Shown: positions 1 to 12,000 of the stretch, piece after piece
Layout of the letters: each line of letters begins with the position of its first letter
Position numbering within the stretch: position 1 is the first letter of the stretch
Assembly (NCBI RefSeq): GCF_021155775.2
Contig: NC_060238.1
Span: 26,380,470-26,444,469 of the forward strand
Reading direction: 5' to 3'
From: Neodiprion pinetum
Lineage: Eukaryota > Arthropoda > Insecta > Hymenoptera > Diprionidae
Length of the DNA: 64,000 nt
The notes under the pieces: model-generated
Database searches by the model: none
The model's input: the letters and a program-made list of their open reading frames with translations, nothing else
Told to the model about the DNA's origin: nothing
Translations under genes and position numbers: made by a program

Positions 1-1925
1 ATTAGATCTTTGTAGATTATTTATAGGTCATAGATAGGACAATTAGTGCAGCGATTGAAACGTACCTGTCCGAATCGACCAGATAGCTGGTTTTGCTTCT
101 GCACAATAATTTTCCACTGATTTAACACGTTTTCTTTTTCATCAATTTTCATCTTCAGCTTATAACAATTCGAACTTTCAGTATATTTTGTTGACGTGTA
201 AATACTATTTAAACAAAAAGAAAGGATTTGAAAAGATCAAGGTTCACTTGTACGAATTACTGTCCATTTTGTCATAACAACGCTGTCTGAATTATCACAA
301 ATTATGAAGATCCAAAAAGTAGGTAATATTTTGAGAGGCAAAACCTTTAGCATATAGAAAAAGAATTCTATATATATTTAATAAACACGTCGTCTTAATA
401 ATTACAGAAAAAAAAAACATTGAAAATTATACAGTCGTTGAACACAAAGAGTAATACACACATAAAAAGAAATATAAAGTTACAACGGTGAATGAGAGAA
501 ATTGATTTTTCTTTCCCTGTAACAAATATTTCAAACGCTATGAAGGAAACTCAGAGTGATATAATAGCCAGTCGTTCGTCAAGGCTTTAGATGTAGATAC
601 AGATACTATAGAAAGATGAAAAAAGTACAGATAAAATACATATGTATGAAATTATAGATTATACAGAGAAATGGGAGAAGGGAGTAATGTGGTGGTAGAT
701 AGCTGGGTAGTAAAGAACATCCGACAAAAGATCCGTGATCAATAACGTTCAATAACGGAGAGGGTAAATCTACACAGTTGGAGAAATTACAACGCAAGAC
801 CTCCGGCGACACTCACTCGAATCATTTTTAGAAATAATAATATTAGAAGATGACTAGTTGGAAACCGGGTTGAGTTGGGTATCTTTAGATGAATGATCGA
901 ATAAATAAATGAATGAGTTCGCCATGCATAACGCCCCGAATAAGTTATAAATTATAAATATATAAATAGGTGAATGTAATAGCAATTAACTTATTCTTAA
1001 CGTTCGTGAAATTCTGAATTATTATGAGAACAGTACAGTTAAAATTTCTTGACTTGTACTTCTGTAAATTTTAGAAATAAACATTTAAGCGAAAATAAAA
1101 ATCAATAAAAACGCAATTGTACATATCACGTGTATAACATATCGTAATTTTTGCACGTATCATGTCGTTTTAAGTTGTTACAATCAAAGTAATTTTTATT
1201 AACTGTTTGTTTCACTTTTTTTTTTTTTTTTTATTGAACTTTGCAATATTTTCATGATTGATAGGGCATATATTATATATTACTGTATATAAACGAGTAA
1301 ATATCGTACAACCGCACGCACCATATAATTACATCCGTCAAATATTTGACCGGAAGTATCAATCAATCATCCCTCAGTGATTGAGTAAAATTATAAACAG
1401 ATATATACAGGTGTTGAAGTGTACAAAGCAATCTTGGCTTCGGGATCGGAATGACAACTATTATTAAACTAGAGTGTTTATTACGGTGTAGAAACAACAG
1501 GGAAAAGAAAACATCTCTGGTAATATTTCTCGAATTGCGGGTTGCCTTGATAAACGGCAAGCCGTACGGTAGATACGTTTATTATATTTATATGTACACC
1601 TATAAGCATCCAACGCGCTAATCGGTCCCTAGTCGAAAATAGTTACCAGCTATTCCGGGGGGGGGGGTTCACCCGCGCTTTAAACTAAAACGTCACGCAC
1701 TTGAAACGTTACATACATACACACAATAGCGTAACGTTGGGTAACGGCCGCACGTGCGTAATCGTCTATATCCATCATTGCATTATATATCGTTCACAAT
1801 GTGTTACTCAAATACCTAAAAATATGTATACGCATGCTTACGAACGTCGTTATACCTTAAAAACTGTTGATCCGCCTGTAACGAAACACATCCTAAAACC
1901 TAGCTAGACGTTGTAGCTGTTCACT

Positions 1926-2000
1926 GAAAAAAAATTGATCAAAATCGGTTCAGTAGTTGCGGAGTTATAACCGAACATACGGACAGACGGACGGAAAGAC
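1926..2000 (+). mobile_element. LINE/SINE-like 3' tail fragment
   Basis: The segment reads as an 'aaaatcggttcagtagttgc' core followed by a 'ggacagacggacgg' repeat. This resembles the 3' tails of RTE-type LINEs and the SINEs that borrow them in many arthropod genomes (a GTTCAGTAGTTT-like core followed by CAGACAGACAGA repeats). The rest of the element cannot be delimited. Its GC-richer downstream neighbour (2000-2400) could be part of the same insertion. Assignment is by resemblance only. Confidence 0.45.
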
Positions 2001-2530
2001 GTTGAGCTTCAAAACGAGAAGTGCGCGTCGTTCGAAATTCAAATCCTGGGGAGCGAGCTTTTCTCCTCTCGCGCCTTTCGACTGTTTGCGTCGCGTACGT
2101 AACGACGAACAACGGAATCGGAGCTCTAGAGATACGTCGTTGGCCGTTGGCTCGCCGAGCCAACAAGGGAATAGTCGTGGTTTTGGAAATATTTATCAGT
2201 CTTACGAGAAGCGTCGAAGGCGCGTATCACGACGAAGCAGACAGAGTCGGAATCAAGCTCGCAGTCTTTTTTGCTTTCTGCGGGCGACCGCGAGCGTCGA
2301 GACCATCTCGGCTGTACCAAAAATAGCCGAGAGCCGAACGGCTGTTCGGATCTGTCCTCTTCCGAGTACCGGAGTACCAGAGCTCTTCTAGCTTCGATAG
2401 AAATTTCGGCTCGCTGCTATTTTAGCTCGGTGCAATAACAGTTTTCGGTACAATACTCACCTTCGATAATCACATGCATTATTGATACGAACGAATATTA
2501 CATATTATATTGTATATATATACTCCTGTG

Positions 2531-2588
2531 TATACATATACATATACATATATATATATTATTATATATATATATATATATATATATT
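2531..2588. repeat. TA-rich microsatellite
   Basis: Imperfect (TA)n with interspersed CATA units. It is a simple-sequence tract with no visible function. Confidence 0.9.
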
Positions 2589-3626
2589 ATTTTACGAATA
2601 CCCGCGACGCGATAAACTCGACGATATTCTTCTTCAAATTTTCACATTGCAACAATTGTGTGATTACTTTTTTTTTATTGTTTTCGCTCTTACAAAAACG
2701 CGAGTGAATTGTATGTACTCCAAGGTGTAAATTATATTATTCTACCCCGTGAAAAAAGTTTTGTGCTGTTTATCAGGTGATTCTATAATTATTCAATATA
2801 TCGCGTTATTTATTTCTTTCCTGCGTTGCCGCCGCCGCCGCCGCTTTACTGCTGCTGCTGGTGCTCTTGCAGCAGAGAGGAGTAATAATATACAAAGGTG
2901 TTACGAAACAGCTGCGGCGATAAACGCATTAAACTCGCATTATCATATTTTTTAAACAATTTTCCGCTCTTCAGCTACAAGTGCATTACTTTCGTCATTG
3001 AATCAGAATATCACGTGACTTCGACCCGTGATCACTGCAGTTTTGCATCAAAGTTTCCCTCAATTTCACTTATCATTTAATCCCAATTAAATTCCTGCAG
3101 TCGATGTACGTGCGACGAAATTACATCCGTTGACACACGTTTTGAAATTATTATTTATTTATTTCATTTTTTTACAGTTTGTTTTATCCAAACTAAGAAT
3201 TTTTCGGAACAATTCTACATCCCAACAATCGTGCGAATCCTCGGAGACGAAAATCTCGTTCCCTGTCCTCTCGAGCCTGTAAACGAAGGAGCACTTTAAT
3301 TTTCAAGCACCCCCGTCAGTGTTTACGAAAGGGGAATTGTCGCACCTGCGCTGATCTCCGGGCAATCTGCCGCTACCTGTAACCCGAGGACCCTCGTCGA
3401 GACGAGACAGAGCGAGTGCGTCAGTCGTCGTCGCGACGGAGTTTGGTGCCGGCGTTCAGCGTCCGCAAGCCGCGCATCGACCACGCGACGAACATGCTCG
3501 AACGTCGTCTCGCCGTTCACTGATATACCCCCGCCGAGTTCATTATACGCCGCAGGGAAGATTGTCGAATAAACCGAAAATTATCACGATTCGAGGAAGA
3601 ACTCTGCCGCTGCTGCTGCTTGGAGG

Positions 3627-3680
3627 ATGGCGGACAGCGAGGGTGGCTCCGAGCAGGATGACGTCTCCTTCCTCCGGACG
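3627..3680 (+). CDS. RyR: RyR first coding exon
   Basis: Eighteen codons ending in a gtgagt donor at 3681. The peptide [11 protein letters not shown] is the conserved start of insect RyRs and is completed by EDMVCLSC in the next exon 5.7 kb downstream. The upstream in-frame stop at 3570-3572, with no ATG between it and 3627, fixes the start. The 5' UTR begins somewhere upstream, probably in 3300-3620, and is not resolved. Confidence 0.93.
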
Positions 3681-6031
3681 GTGAGTAATAAGTTATTCTT
3701 CTCTGTCTCGGTACACGCTCTCAGATTTTCCACACCCTGTGACATTTTACCCATTTCTCTCTTACGATCCATCGCTACCCTGTACATCCAGCTCTAATCG
3801 GATACGATTGTCCAGCTCCGCTTCATTCACCCTTTCGATTCGTACGATTAATGCGACGATGCTTTTACGCTACCCACCTCCCCGCGTGTTTCTCAATGTT
3901 TACGATATTCTCCCTACTCTGAGGGGCGTGTGTATACCTATACATACATACATATATATACACACGCATGTGATGTAGCGGTCATTTTCTGTACGCAAAC
4001 TTAATTTAAAGTAGTTGCGGTTCACCGATCGGGCCATAGATCGTTTATTGCTAGTATACTTATGTACGATTGGAATAGTGGATTTTACAGTCGTCACACT
4101 TGTGGGTAGCGACAGTTTGAGGGGTGGATGATCTGGTGCTTTGGCCCATATCCAAGCCTAAGGCTGTAGTAAAATATCTTAAAATATTTTAGTTACGGCA
4201 GGATTTTTTGCGTTACGGAAATTTTCGTTATTCAATAATATAAATATTTTAACGACGTGTATTATTTCACAGGATAATATGAAATTTAATTACTCCAGAT
4301 GTACTATTGCGTGTCCGTTGCGCTAATCTTTTAATTACGTTAGCAGAATTTTAGTGCCTTTAAAATATATACATATCTTTGTACGAAGATAATTAATGCG
4401 AGTTTGTCCAGACATGTAACAAATACTGGCAAAAAAAAAAAAAAATAAGAAACTACATAGATTTGTCAACCGAAGGTGAGAAAAACGAAATCATCTACAA
4501 CCGAATGACTTTCTTTTAACTGCCATGCAGTTGCGACGATTACGTTCCGTCCTCGCTAAATCGACGTATCTCTTTTTCTCACATTCGTTCATCGAGCACC
4601 ACCGTTTTCCCGCGATACGCGCCACTTTAGTCACTGGCATCTTCGACTTTCTGTACAACATCTTTAAGTAAAACAGAATGAAGGGGTTCGTCGATTTCGC
4701 AACTTTTTTAAGGGTGCGCTTATTCCTTCTGCCCTTTTCGCACGAGGACTTGACGAAGGTGGGTGCAGTTAACCTTCGGTTATCCGCAACGTCGCCACAT
4801 TGACGAAAGGTTCGGCTATCATGTGACGGGTAATCCGATCGCTTTATTTTTCCACCCTGTTTACGGTGACGATGACTACGCCCGTATTTTCTACATGGAA
4901 AAAATAATCTCCTTTGAGTATAATCCGGAAAATCGGAGACGCGTGTATTACAATACACGTATAGTAGCTCTGTGAATCGCGCTCACCCGTCACCGGAAAA
5001 ATGCCTTTTTTTGTATCGGAATTTTCTGGACCGTTTGTCGTCCATGTCTTTTCAGTGGTAGTAGGTACGTCATGTCACGTTTCGACAGCGCCACGCTCTA
5101 CTACCCAACTACTCTCCACTTGACAATTTAGCTCGTCCAGGTTATTGAACACGAATTAAAAATAAACTTTGTTCGGCGTTTGACGTTTAATGTAGCTTAT
5201 TTTGTTTAGCTATGCGAATGTTTTCTTCTGATATTCATCTTTTCTCGTCTTACCGTGTGCTTGAAGTCATTTCAACCAGTCAACTCATACTAGGCAGCAT
5301 TAATTGCTTTAGTTTTCAAGAGAAAACAATGGCACGTGGGTTAGAATATGTCTGAGAAAAAGAATAATTAAATAAAATAGGTTGGAAACGTTGGAAATTG
5401 CTATACGTCCGGCGGGATAACAATCCGTTTTACACACAATACTGCACAGGTCAGCTTTAAAAGGCGAGAGTGCCGGCTGAAAGTAAATTGGTTCGCTTTA
5501 TCTTTAAATTCGCAGGCACTCGTAATTAGGAGAGTAATCGTTATCAAATAAGAGGACAGCTACGTATACGGTCTCTCTACAGACAACGGTAATAAATCTA
5601 CGATGTAACGATACGGATCGCATCAGATGTCTCGGCACCGCAGATTATGGTTAATAGTGTAGGTAGTCGGCATGCCTGCCTTCTGGTTTCGCTAATTTTT
5701 TATGCATATCATTTGTAACGCGGGCCATTTAGAGCGAAATAACTGTTGCCGCAATCTCTGCCGCATGAAAAGGATATGTATATATATGTATATGTACACA
5801 CCCCCGTAGTCGTATGCCACCGATGCTCGGGGGGGTGATGTGTTTTAATTTTTGCAAAGCTTCGGGTCTCTGATCCGCGAGTAGCCGTTGGATTTCGATG
5901 TAGGTGGTGATCATGTACCTGAAAAGAGTGAAAATTGTACACTTTTGCGTGCACGGGCGTAGCATGTGAACCGAATCAAAAGCCACAGCGGATTGATAGG
6001 GAAAGAAGATAAATATACCTGAACACTTTTA

Positions 6032-6072
<41 letters not shown>

Positions 6073-9000
6073 ATATGTATAGTGAACGCTAGTCTGACCT
6101 TTGACTTTTCGTACCAGAATTGTCGGTGAATTATGTCGCTACGATAATCGAATAAATTCAAGTCCTAGGGATTCCAAGGATTTCAAGCTAGCGCCACATT
6201 ATATTCTTGCTCTTGTCGCGAACCAAACCGCGTGACAGGCACCCGCGGCTATCGTGTGTATAATGTACAATAGGTACCATGGCCAGGCTTGTTCTCGTAA
6301 TTAGACTGTCTAAAGTTATACCGCTTTTTTACTTTAAACACTAGTATCGACTTACGTGCCAATTAGAATCTCCAATGTTAATCGGTAATCATAAAATTCG
6401 TCCGAATCGATTGCGAAGTGCCGAAACTTTGTACAGAATAAAAAATGCCAAGTGTTTAAAAAAATGTAGTAATAAATTTAATGCGGTCTCGCGTTATTAC
6501 GAACACGTTGATGATTCACGCGCGGCTAAAGATGACCCGATCATCGGTGATGAATTACCTTATAACGAACCGGGAAATTTTTTTCCCGATTTCGTTTCTA
6601 CCGGATGTACAATCACGTTGATTCGGAGGCAAGTTGCTGCCGATTTGAAGGCCATGGTAGGTAATTTATTGATTAAAAAATCTGCAAGATTGACGGTAAA
6701 TTAAGTTAAAAACTTGAAAGTGCGACGAAGACGCAAAATTAATATTTGTACATCGTAGAAAAATATTGTACGTGACACGTGACTATCTGTTAAATTTTTC
6801 CATGTTATTGTTTTTTTTAAATCCACTTAAACAGTCCGCGAATGCACGATAAAAACATATAAATTTACAACGAGTATGATAAAATAGTGCCACTTGTTTC
6901 CACCTGCATTTTCTACACACGTGAATTTAACGAAGATCGATGATCTGAATTGTGGAAAACACGGAGCGCTGTTAAAGGGATAGAAATTCACTCGTAGCCT
7001 TGACCCGCGTATAAGCTTAAGGTCTTAGTTTCGATCCGAGGGTTGGTTTCCCCACCAGAGCGAACGTCGTTTCAGTTTCCCAGACCGTTAGGTTAGCATT
7101 CGTTGCGGTAAAGCATGAAACATATTTGCAGATGCAGATATATGTACGGCACACTTGCAAGCCTAACGATAAGCCCTTGCGGGTCGAGGTCTCGAGCTGG
7201 TAGAGGGGGCATGTCGTTGCCATCTGTCAAGGAAATGAATCGCGTGTACACGGAGAGTGGACCTCGTGTTATGCAACTCTTCGGTGATTAAATCTTAATT
7301 CGCGCAGTTCAGTCTGCGAACACGTTTATATAGCAGGGTTATTACGGTTTTACATGAATTAACATTAAACGATTTATATATAAATTCGTATTATCCGCGC
7401 AAACTGCGCTTCCGGTTATACGAACAGATATCTTACCGGTGAGCAAAGATCTATTGTATCGATAAATACAAATGATTCCGTGAGATGTAATATCTTTTAG
7501 TCATTTTCTGTATCCTCGTGCATGGTAATAATGGAAAAACGACGAATGTCGTACAGACGGTAATAATTAAAGACCGACCGAAGTCTCCGTTTCGGTTTCG
7601 GTCTCGGCCGAAAGCAGCGTTCGTGTCGATTATGCCGAGTACTGTCGGTTATGTTCGAAATTAATTTTGTAGTTACATCGCATTCCAAAAATGAAGTGAT
7701 TTTCTAATAAATTGAAGTCTTTTATTAAATATAATCGAATAATGTGTTACAAAGCTAGGAAAAACACTACATTTCGGGGTATAATGAAATTTTGACCACA
7801 TATTAACCTATCGACGTATAAATTTCGGTTTCGGTTACGGTTTTGGTCGAAACTAGAAGAGGAGCCGAGTATTTGGTTACGGTTTCGGTTTTCACTGAAA
7901 ATCGTGTTTCGGTAGGACACTAGTAATAATCAGGGCCCGGATAAACACGTATTAAAAATTACAAAATATATGCATAAAATGTAGTCTTAAAAAACTAAAA
8001 TATGGAAAATAGAAACCGCATCACTTCGTGCAGAAAATCAGATAAGGAATAAAAATGATTTACATAAAAAATGAGTACTTACATATTAACCCCTGACAGG
8101 AAAACATCCAAACCGTATACCTTTCGTGGCAACGAGTGTAAAAAATACCCAGGGGAAATTAATTTCAAATATCTCAGCCTCTGGTTAAGCTAGTGAAATA
8201 TAAATTAAAGTTCAGTCCAATATTTTTTATTTTTTTTTTGGGAGGGGGATGGGGGAGGAATTTTACCCTCATTGCCTGTCAGGGGTTAATCCGAGGCTCG
8301 GTAACAAGGCAGTTCCGGGGCAGCAAGTGGCAGCCGTAGTCACTGATCATTCGTTCGGTGCGGCGACGTTAGTAGTAAACGGCGCTCTGGTCCGCCTGTG
8401 CCAGTGGTAGTGATCAGCGATGCGTCCGGCGTCAGTTGTTGCGAGTAAGTGACAGCCATGCGCGGCCGAGGCTAGTGGTGAAAGCCATGAGCGCGGACAG
8501 TCTAGCCTGACACGGGAATCAGCTACTGCTGTCTGGCAGCGAAGATGTCGGGCGTGACACAGACCTTTGCCACTGAATCTAAGTGTCGCCGTCATTGAGA
8601 GAATCTCTCCATGCGCGAGAGGCAAAATGTCGTTCAATCTTCGAATATTGTATTCCAAAAATTTCCCACTCGAAGTATTAAGAGAAATGACGTTTTTTGT
8701 AAACTAATAATATTGATGAACTCATGGATTTTAAGACCGATTTAATACATACTGTAGGTTTTTCCCACCTTGTTGGACAATTGTCTTCTTCCTCTTCTGT
8801 GATCTTCAATCTGAATCGACACCATGATCTCTGTTTCTGTTACTTCTTCATGTATTATTTTCAAGATTCTAATTAATTTCATCACGCTATTCATCTGCGT
8901 TTCCATGAGTTCTCGCAAATTCTCAATTTTCTCTCTCCTCTTAACCGATTAACCTTCTAACATTCACCTTCGATTTCATCGTACGCCAAAAAACTCAGCA

Positions 9001-12000
9001 CAATGTCGATCCTTATCGCAAGGCAATGTACCGAAATGTAATCAAATCAAATGGTACGAATTTGTTCTGCTTATAATTTCTTGATCAATTGAAGCGATAC
9101 GATCTATCAATACACAGAGATACGTTTGTAGATTCAAATCATACTCTGCGGTAGCTGAGAAATATTGAAAACTCAACTATAAACATATAGCATACCTAGA
9201 ATCAAAATAAACCTGCTCAGATTTCCAAAGCTGATCTATTTTTCCCTTTTTTTTCTCACCGTGGTCTGATGTAGGTATTACATGTGATTGAATTCGACGA
9301 GCGGTGACAGTTCTCAGATACGTATACCGATTTCACTTCCATTCAAAATTGTTATTTAAATTTTCAGGAGGACATGGTGTGCCTGTCCTGCACAGCCACC
9401 GGTGAAAGGGTCTGCTTGGCGGCGGAAGGTTTTGGAAACAGACATTGTTTCCTCGAAAACATAGCCGACAAGAATATTCCACCAGACTTATCGCAATGCG
9501 TCTTTGTAATAGAACAGGCGCTGTCCGTACGAGCGTTGCAGGAATTGGTCACCGCAGCAGGTTCCGAAACGGTATGATATTTTTTCTCCTTTATCCACTA
9601 TTAATAAAAAATTGTGTTACATGCTATGAGACAACATGAAAAAAGAGTTCATTTCACAAATTTTATTAAATGAAAATTTAAAAAAAAGATCCGCACTTGC
9701 GATTGAAAACTTAAGTCAGTGTGTTTGAAATAGGAGTGGGCCATAAATAAAAATAAATCTATGCCGTTCAGACAGTGAAAAGTGAACAAATTAAAACAGA
9801 GTGTTTTGCTCCTCTATGTTACTAAACAGGTTGATGTATTCAGAATAAAAGTGTGGCATTCGATTTTTATGACATTTCTTCATTACTTCGTGTAGCAGCT
9901 TTTGTACGTATAACTTCTGAAACCTCTTCTTTCTTGGATTCATTTTCTGCCCTACCACGTTACACCTACGATCATTTCTGAATACATCACGTCGTCTCTT
10001 TCTTCTTTATTTTTTATCTCGTCCAGTCAATCGCATGCACCTCGAGTATATCCTCGCGAAAGTTAACGCAGGCTATCATCCTGCCATATCCTATCACACG
10101 GTCGTGTCCGTCCATTCAAATTTTCAGATAGAAACTTGAGCGGCTGTTTCTTATAGCACGATACAAAGTAGTAAAAGCAAGTCCAATGAATCTAAGTCGA
10201 TGTGTATTTTTTTTCATTTGCAGCAGCAAGAGTCTTTAGTAAGTATTTTGTTCTAAATTTATCATCTCAGAACTTGCACTATTACATTTCGTTCGTTAGA
10301 GACTACCGATGTTTATTATTTTGCTGCACAATGTTATTTTTTGCTTTTTCAAACTCAACAAACATCTTCACACACAAGTTGCCTTTGTGGTCGATGCTCC
10401 GTAGCGACTTCATTGCTGATAATAATATCATTAATAAATAACATTGAACATAATAATATGAAGTATATAATTGCAGTTCAAGTAATCCCATTATAGTTAC
10501 TTTGTTATTATACACACTTTCACTTTTTCTCCATCAATGCTGTATCGTGATTATGGTAACCATCCAACATAAACGTAGTACTCTGGATGATTGTGACGTA
10601 ACGTTATTTTGTAACGAAACTAACCTTAATTTAATATATGTAACACTTGAATGCGTATTATGGCCTTCTCTTATCAGTAGACTAATGGATTGAAGTATTG
10701 TTGTATTTGAAAAAGACATGTATATCATCACATTAGTGGATAAATTCAACAATGCTTGATACTCGTTTGAAAAAAAAATTGATGTAGTTATATTTTGTGT
10801 TGTTTCGTAATTATTTAAAATAAATAATAAATCATCATTAATAGCAAACACTTAATTACATTTTAGAGAATATGGGGCTTTAAATGTAATTTTCTACCTT
10901 GCCTCTATCAATATACTAAATATATTTGTCCCGAATATTTTTTTACAAATGTGACCGTTGAAAATGCTTTCTCTGATTCTTCACGTAATTATTCCAGAAA
11001 GAAAAAATGGCTGATCATTGCTAGATTTGTCAGCATCAGGTCATGATTTGAATTTCGCCAATGTAAAAATACACGCTAGTTGTAAAAGTTTGAAGTACTG
11101 CTAATCGGGGTTTATCATCTAATATACTAATTTTTACGGAGCAAACTTAGACTGATATATAAATTTTTAGGGGAAGGGTACAGGATCTGGTCACAGAACT
11201 TTGCTCTACGGCAATGCAATTCTGCTCAGGCATCAAAACAGTGACATGGTAAGCAGCAAGTCCGATCAATTATAATCCCGGTAAGAAAAGTATCACGATA
11301 TAATCCCTTTAGCTACTAATTGAAATGAGAATATTTTCAGTATCTGGCGTGCTTGTCCACCAGTTCGTCTCACGACAAACTTGCATTTGATGTCGGTTTG
11401 CAAGAACATTCTCAAGGTACTGATAAAACTTGATATAATCTTCGACAGCTGTGATCACGCTCATTTCTATCCCGAAACTCATTTCAGGAGAGGCTTGTTG
11501 GTGGACGGTTCATCCGGCTTCCAAGCAAAGATCAGAGGGTGAGAAGGTCCGAGTGGGTGACGATCTCATTTTAGTATCAGTCGCTACCGAGCGATACTTG
11601 GTAGGTTTCCATTTTCTATACTCCCTGAAATCAGTCATTGAACGTTGTCACGTGTCCGCACTACTCACGTCCTGATATCGTTCGTTTTACTCCTGAAAAT
11701 CAGCACACGACGAAGGAGAACGACTTGTCTGTGGTTAATGCCTCATTTCACGTTACACACTGGTCAGTGCAACCATACGGCACTGGCATAAGCCGAATGA
11801 AATATGTCGGCTATGTCTTCGGCGGCGATGTATTGAGATTCTTCCACGGAGGTGACGAATGTCTTACTATACCATCCACATGGAGCACCGCACCTGGCCA
11901 AAAGTGAGTCATGCAATGTTTCCAAGAAATGGACAATTTCAGTAGACTTCCTTGAGTCGTGTCGAACTCATCATTGTTGAAATTCTTCCAGCATGGTTAT

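Larger units (their letters stand above)
1..3300. other. Non-coding upstream region
   Basis: I see no convincing gene here. The stretch is AT-rich with short poly-T and poly-G runs (about 1218-1232 and 1660-1668), a TA microsatellite and a GC-richer patch at 2000-2400 in which several overlapping open frames exist on both strands without any recognisable domain. A GCC/GCT-rich triplet run lies near 2826-2866. The part nearest 3300 may belong to the promoter or 5' UTR of the ryanodine receptor, but no TATA box or initiator could be assigned with confidence. Confidence 0.6.
5046..9367. other. Remainder of RyR intron 1
   Basis: The intron from 3681 to 9367 is the longest of the gene. Apart from the nested gene, a hypothetical ORF, a TA/TG repeat, a TTAA-flanked MITE and a GGTTTC-rich element, I find no structure. 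Several open frames on both strands (for example around 7017-7223 and 8347-8658) have no recognisable domain. Large first introns often hold enhancers, but none can be named here. Confidence 0.6.

Noticed and set aside
1957..2391. Overlapping ORFs of up to 144 codons on both strands
   Set aside because: Several frames are open at once in a GC-richer stretch near a LINE-like tail. None shows a domain, and no splice or start context supports one.
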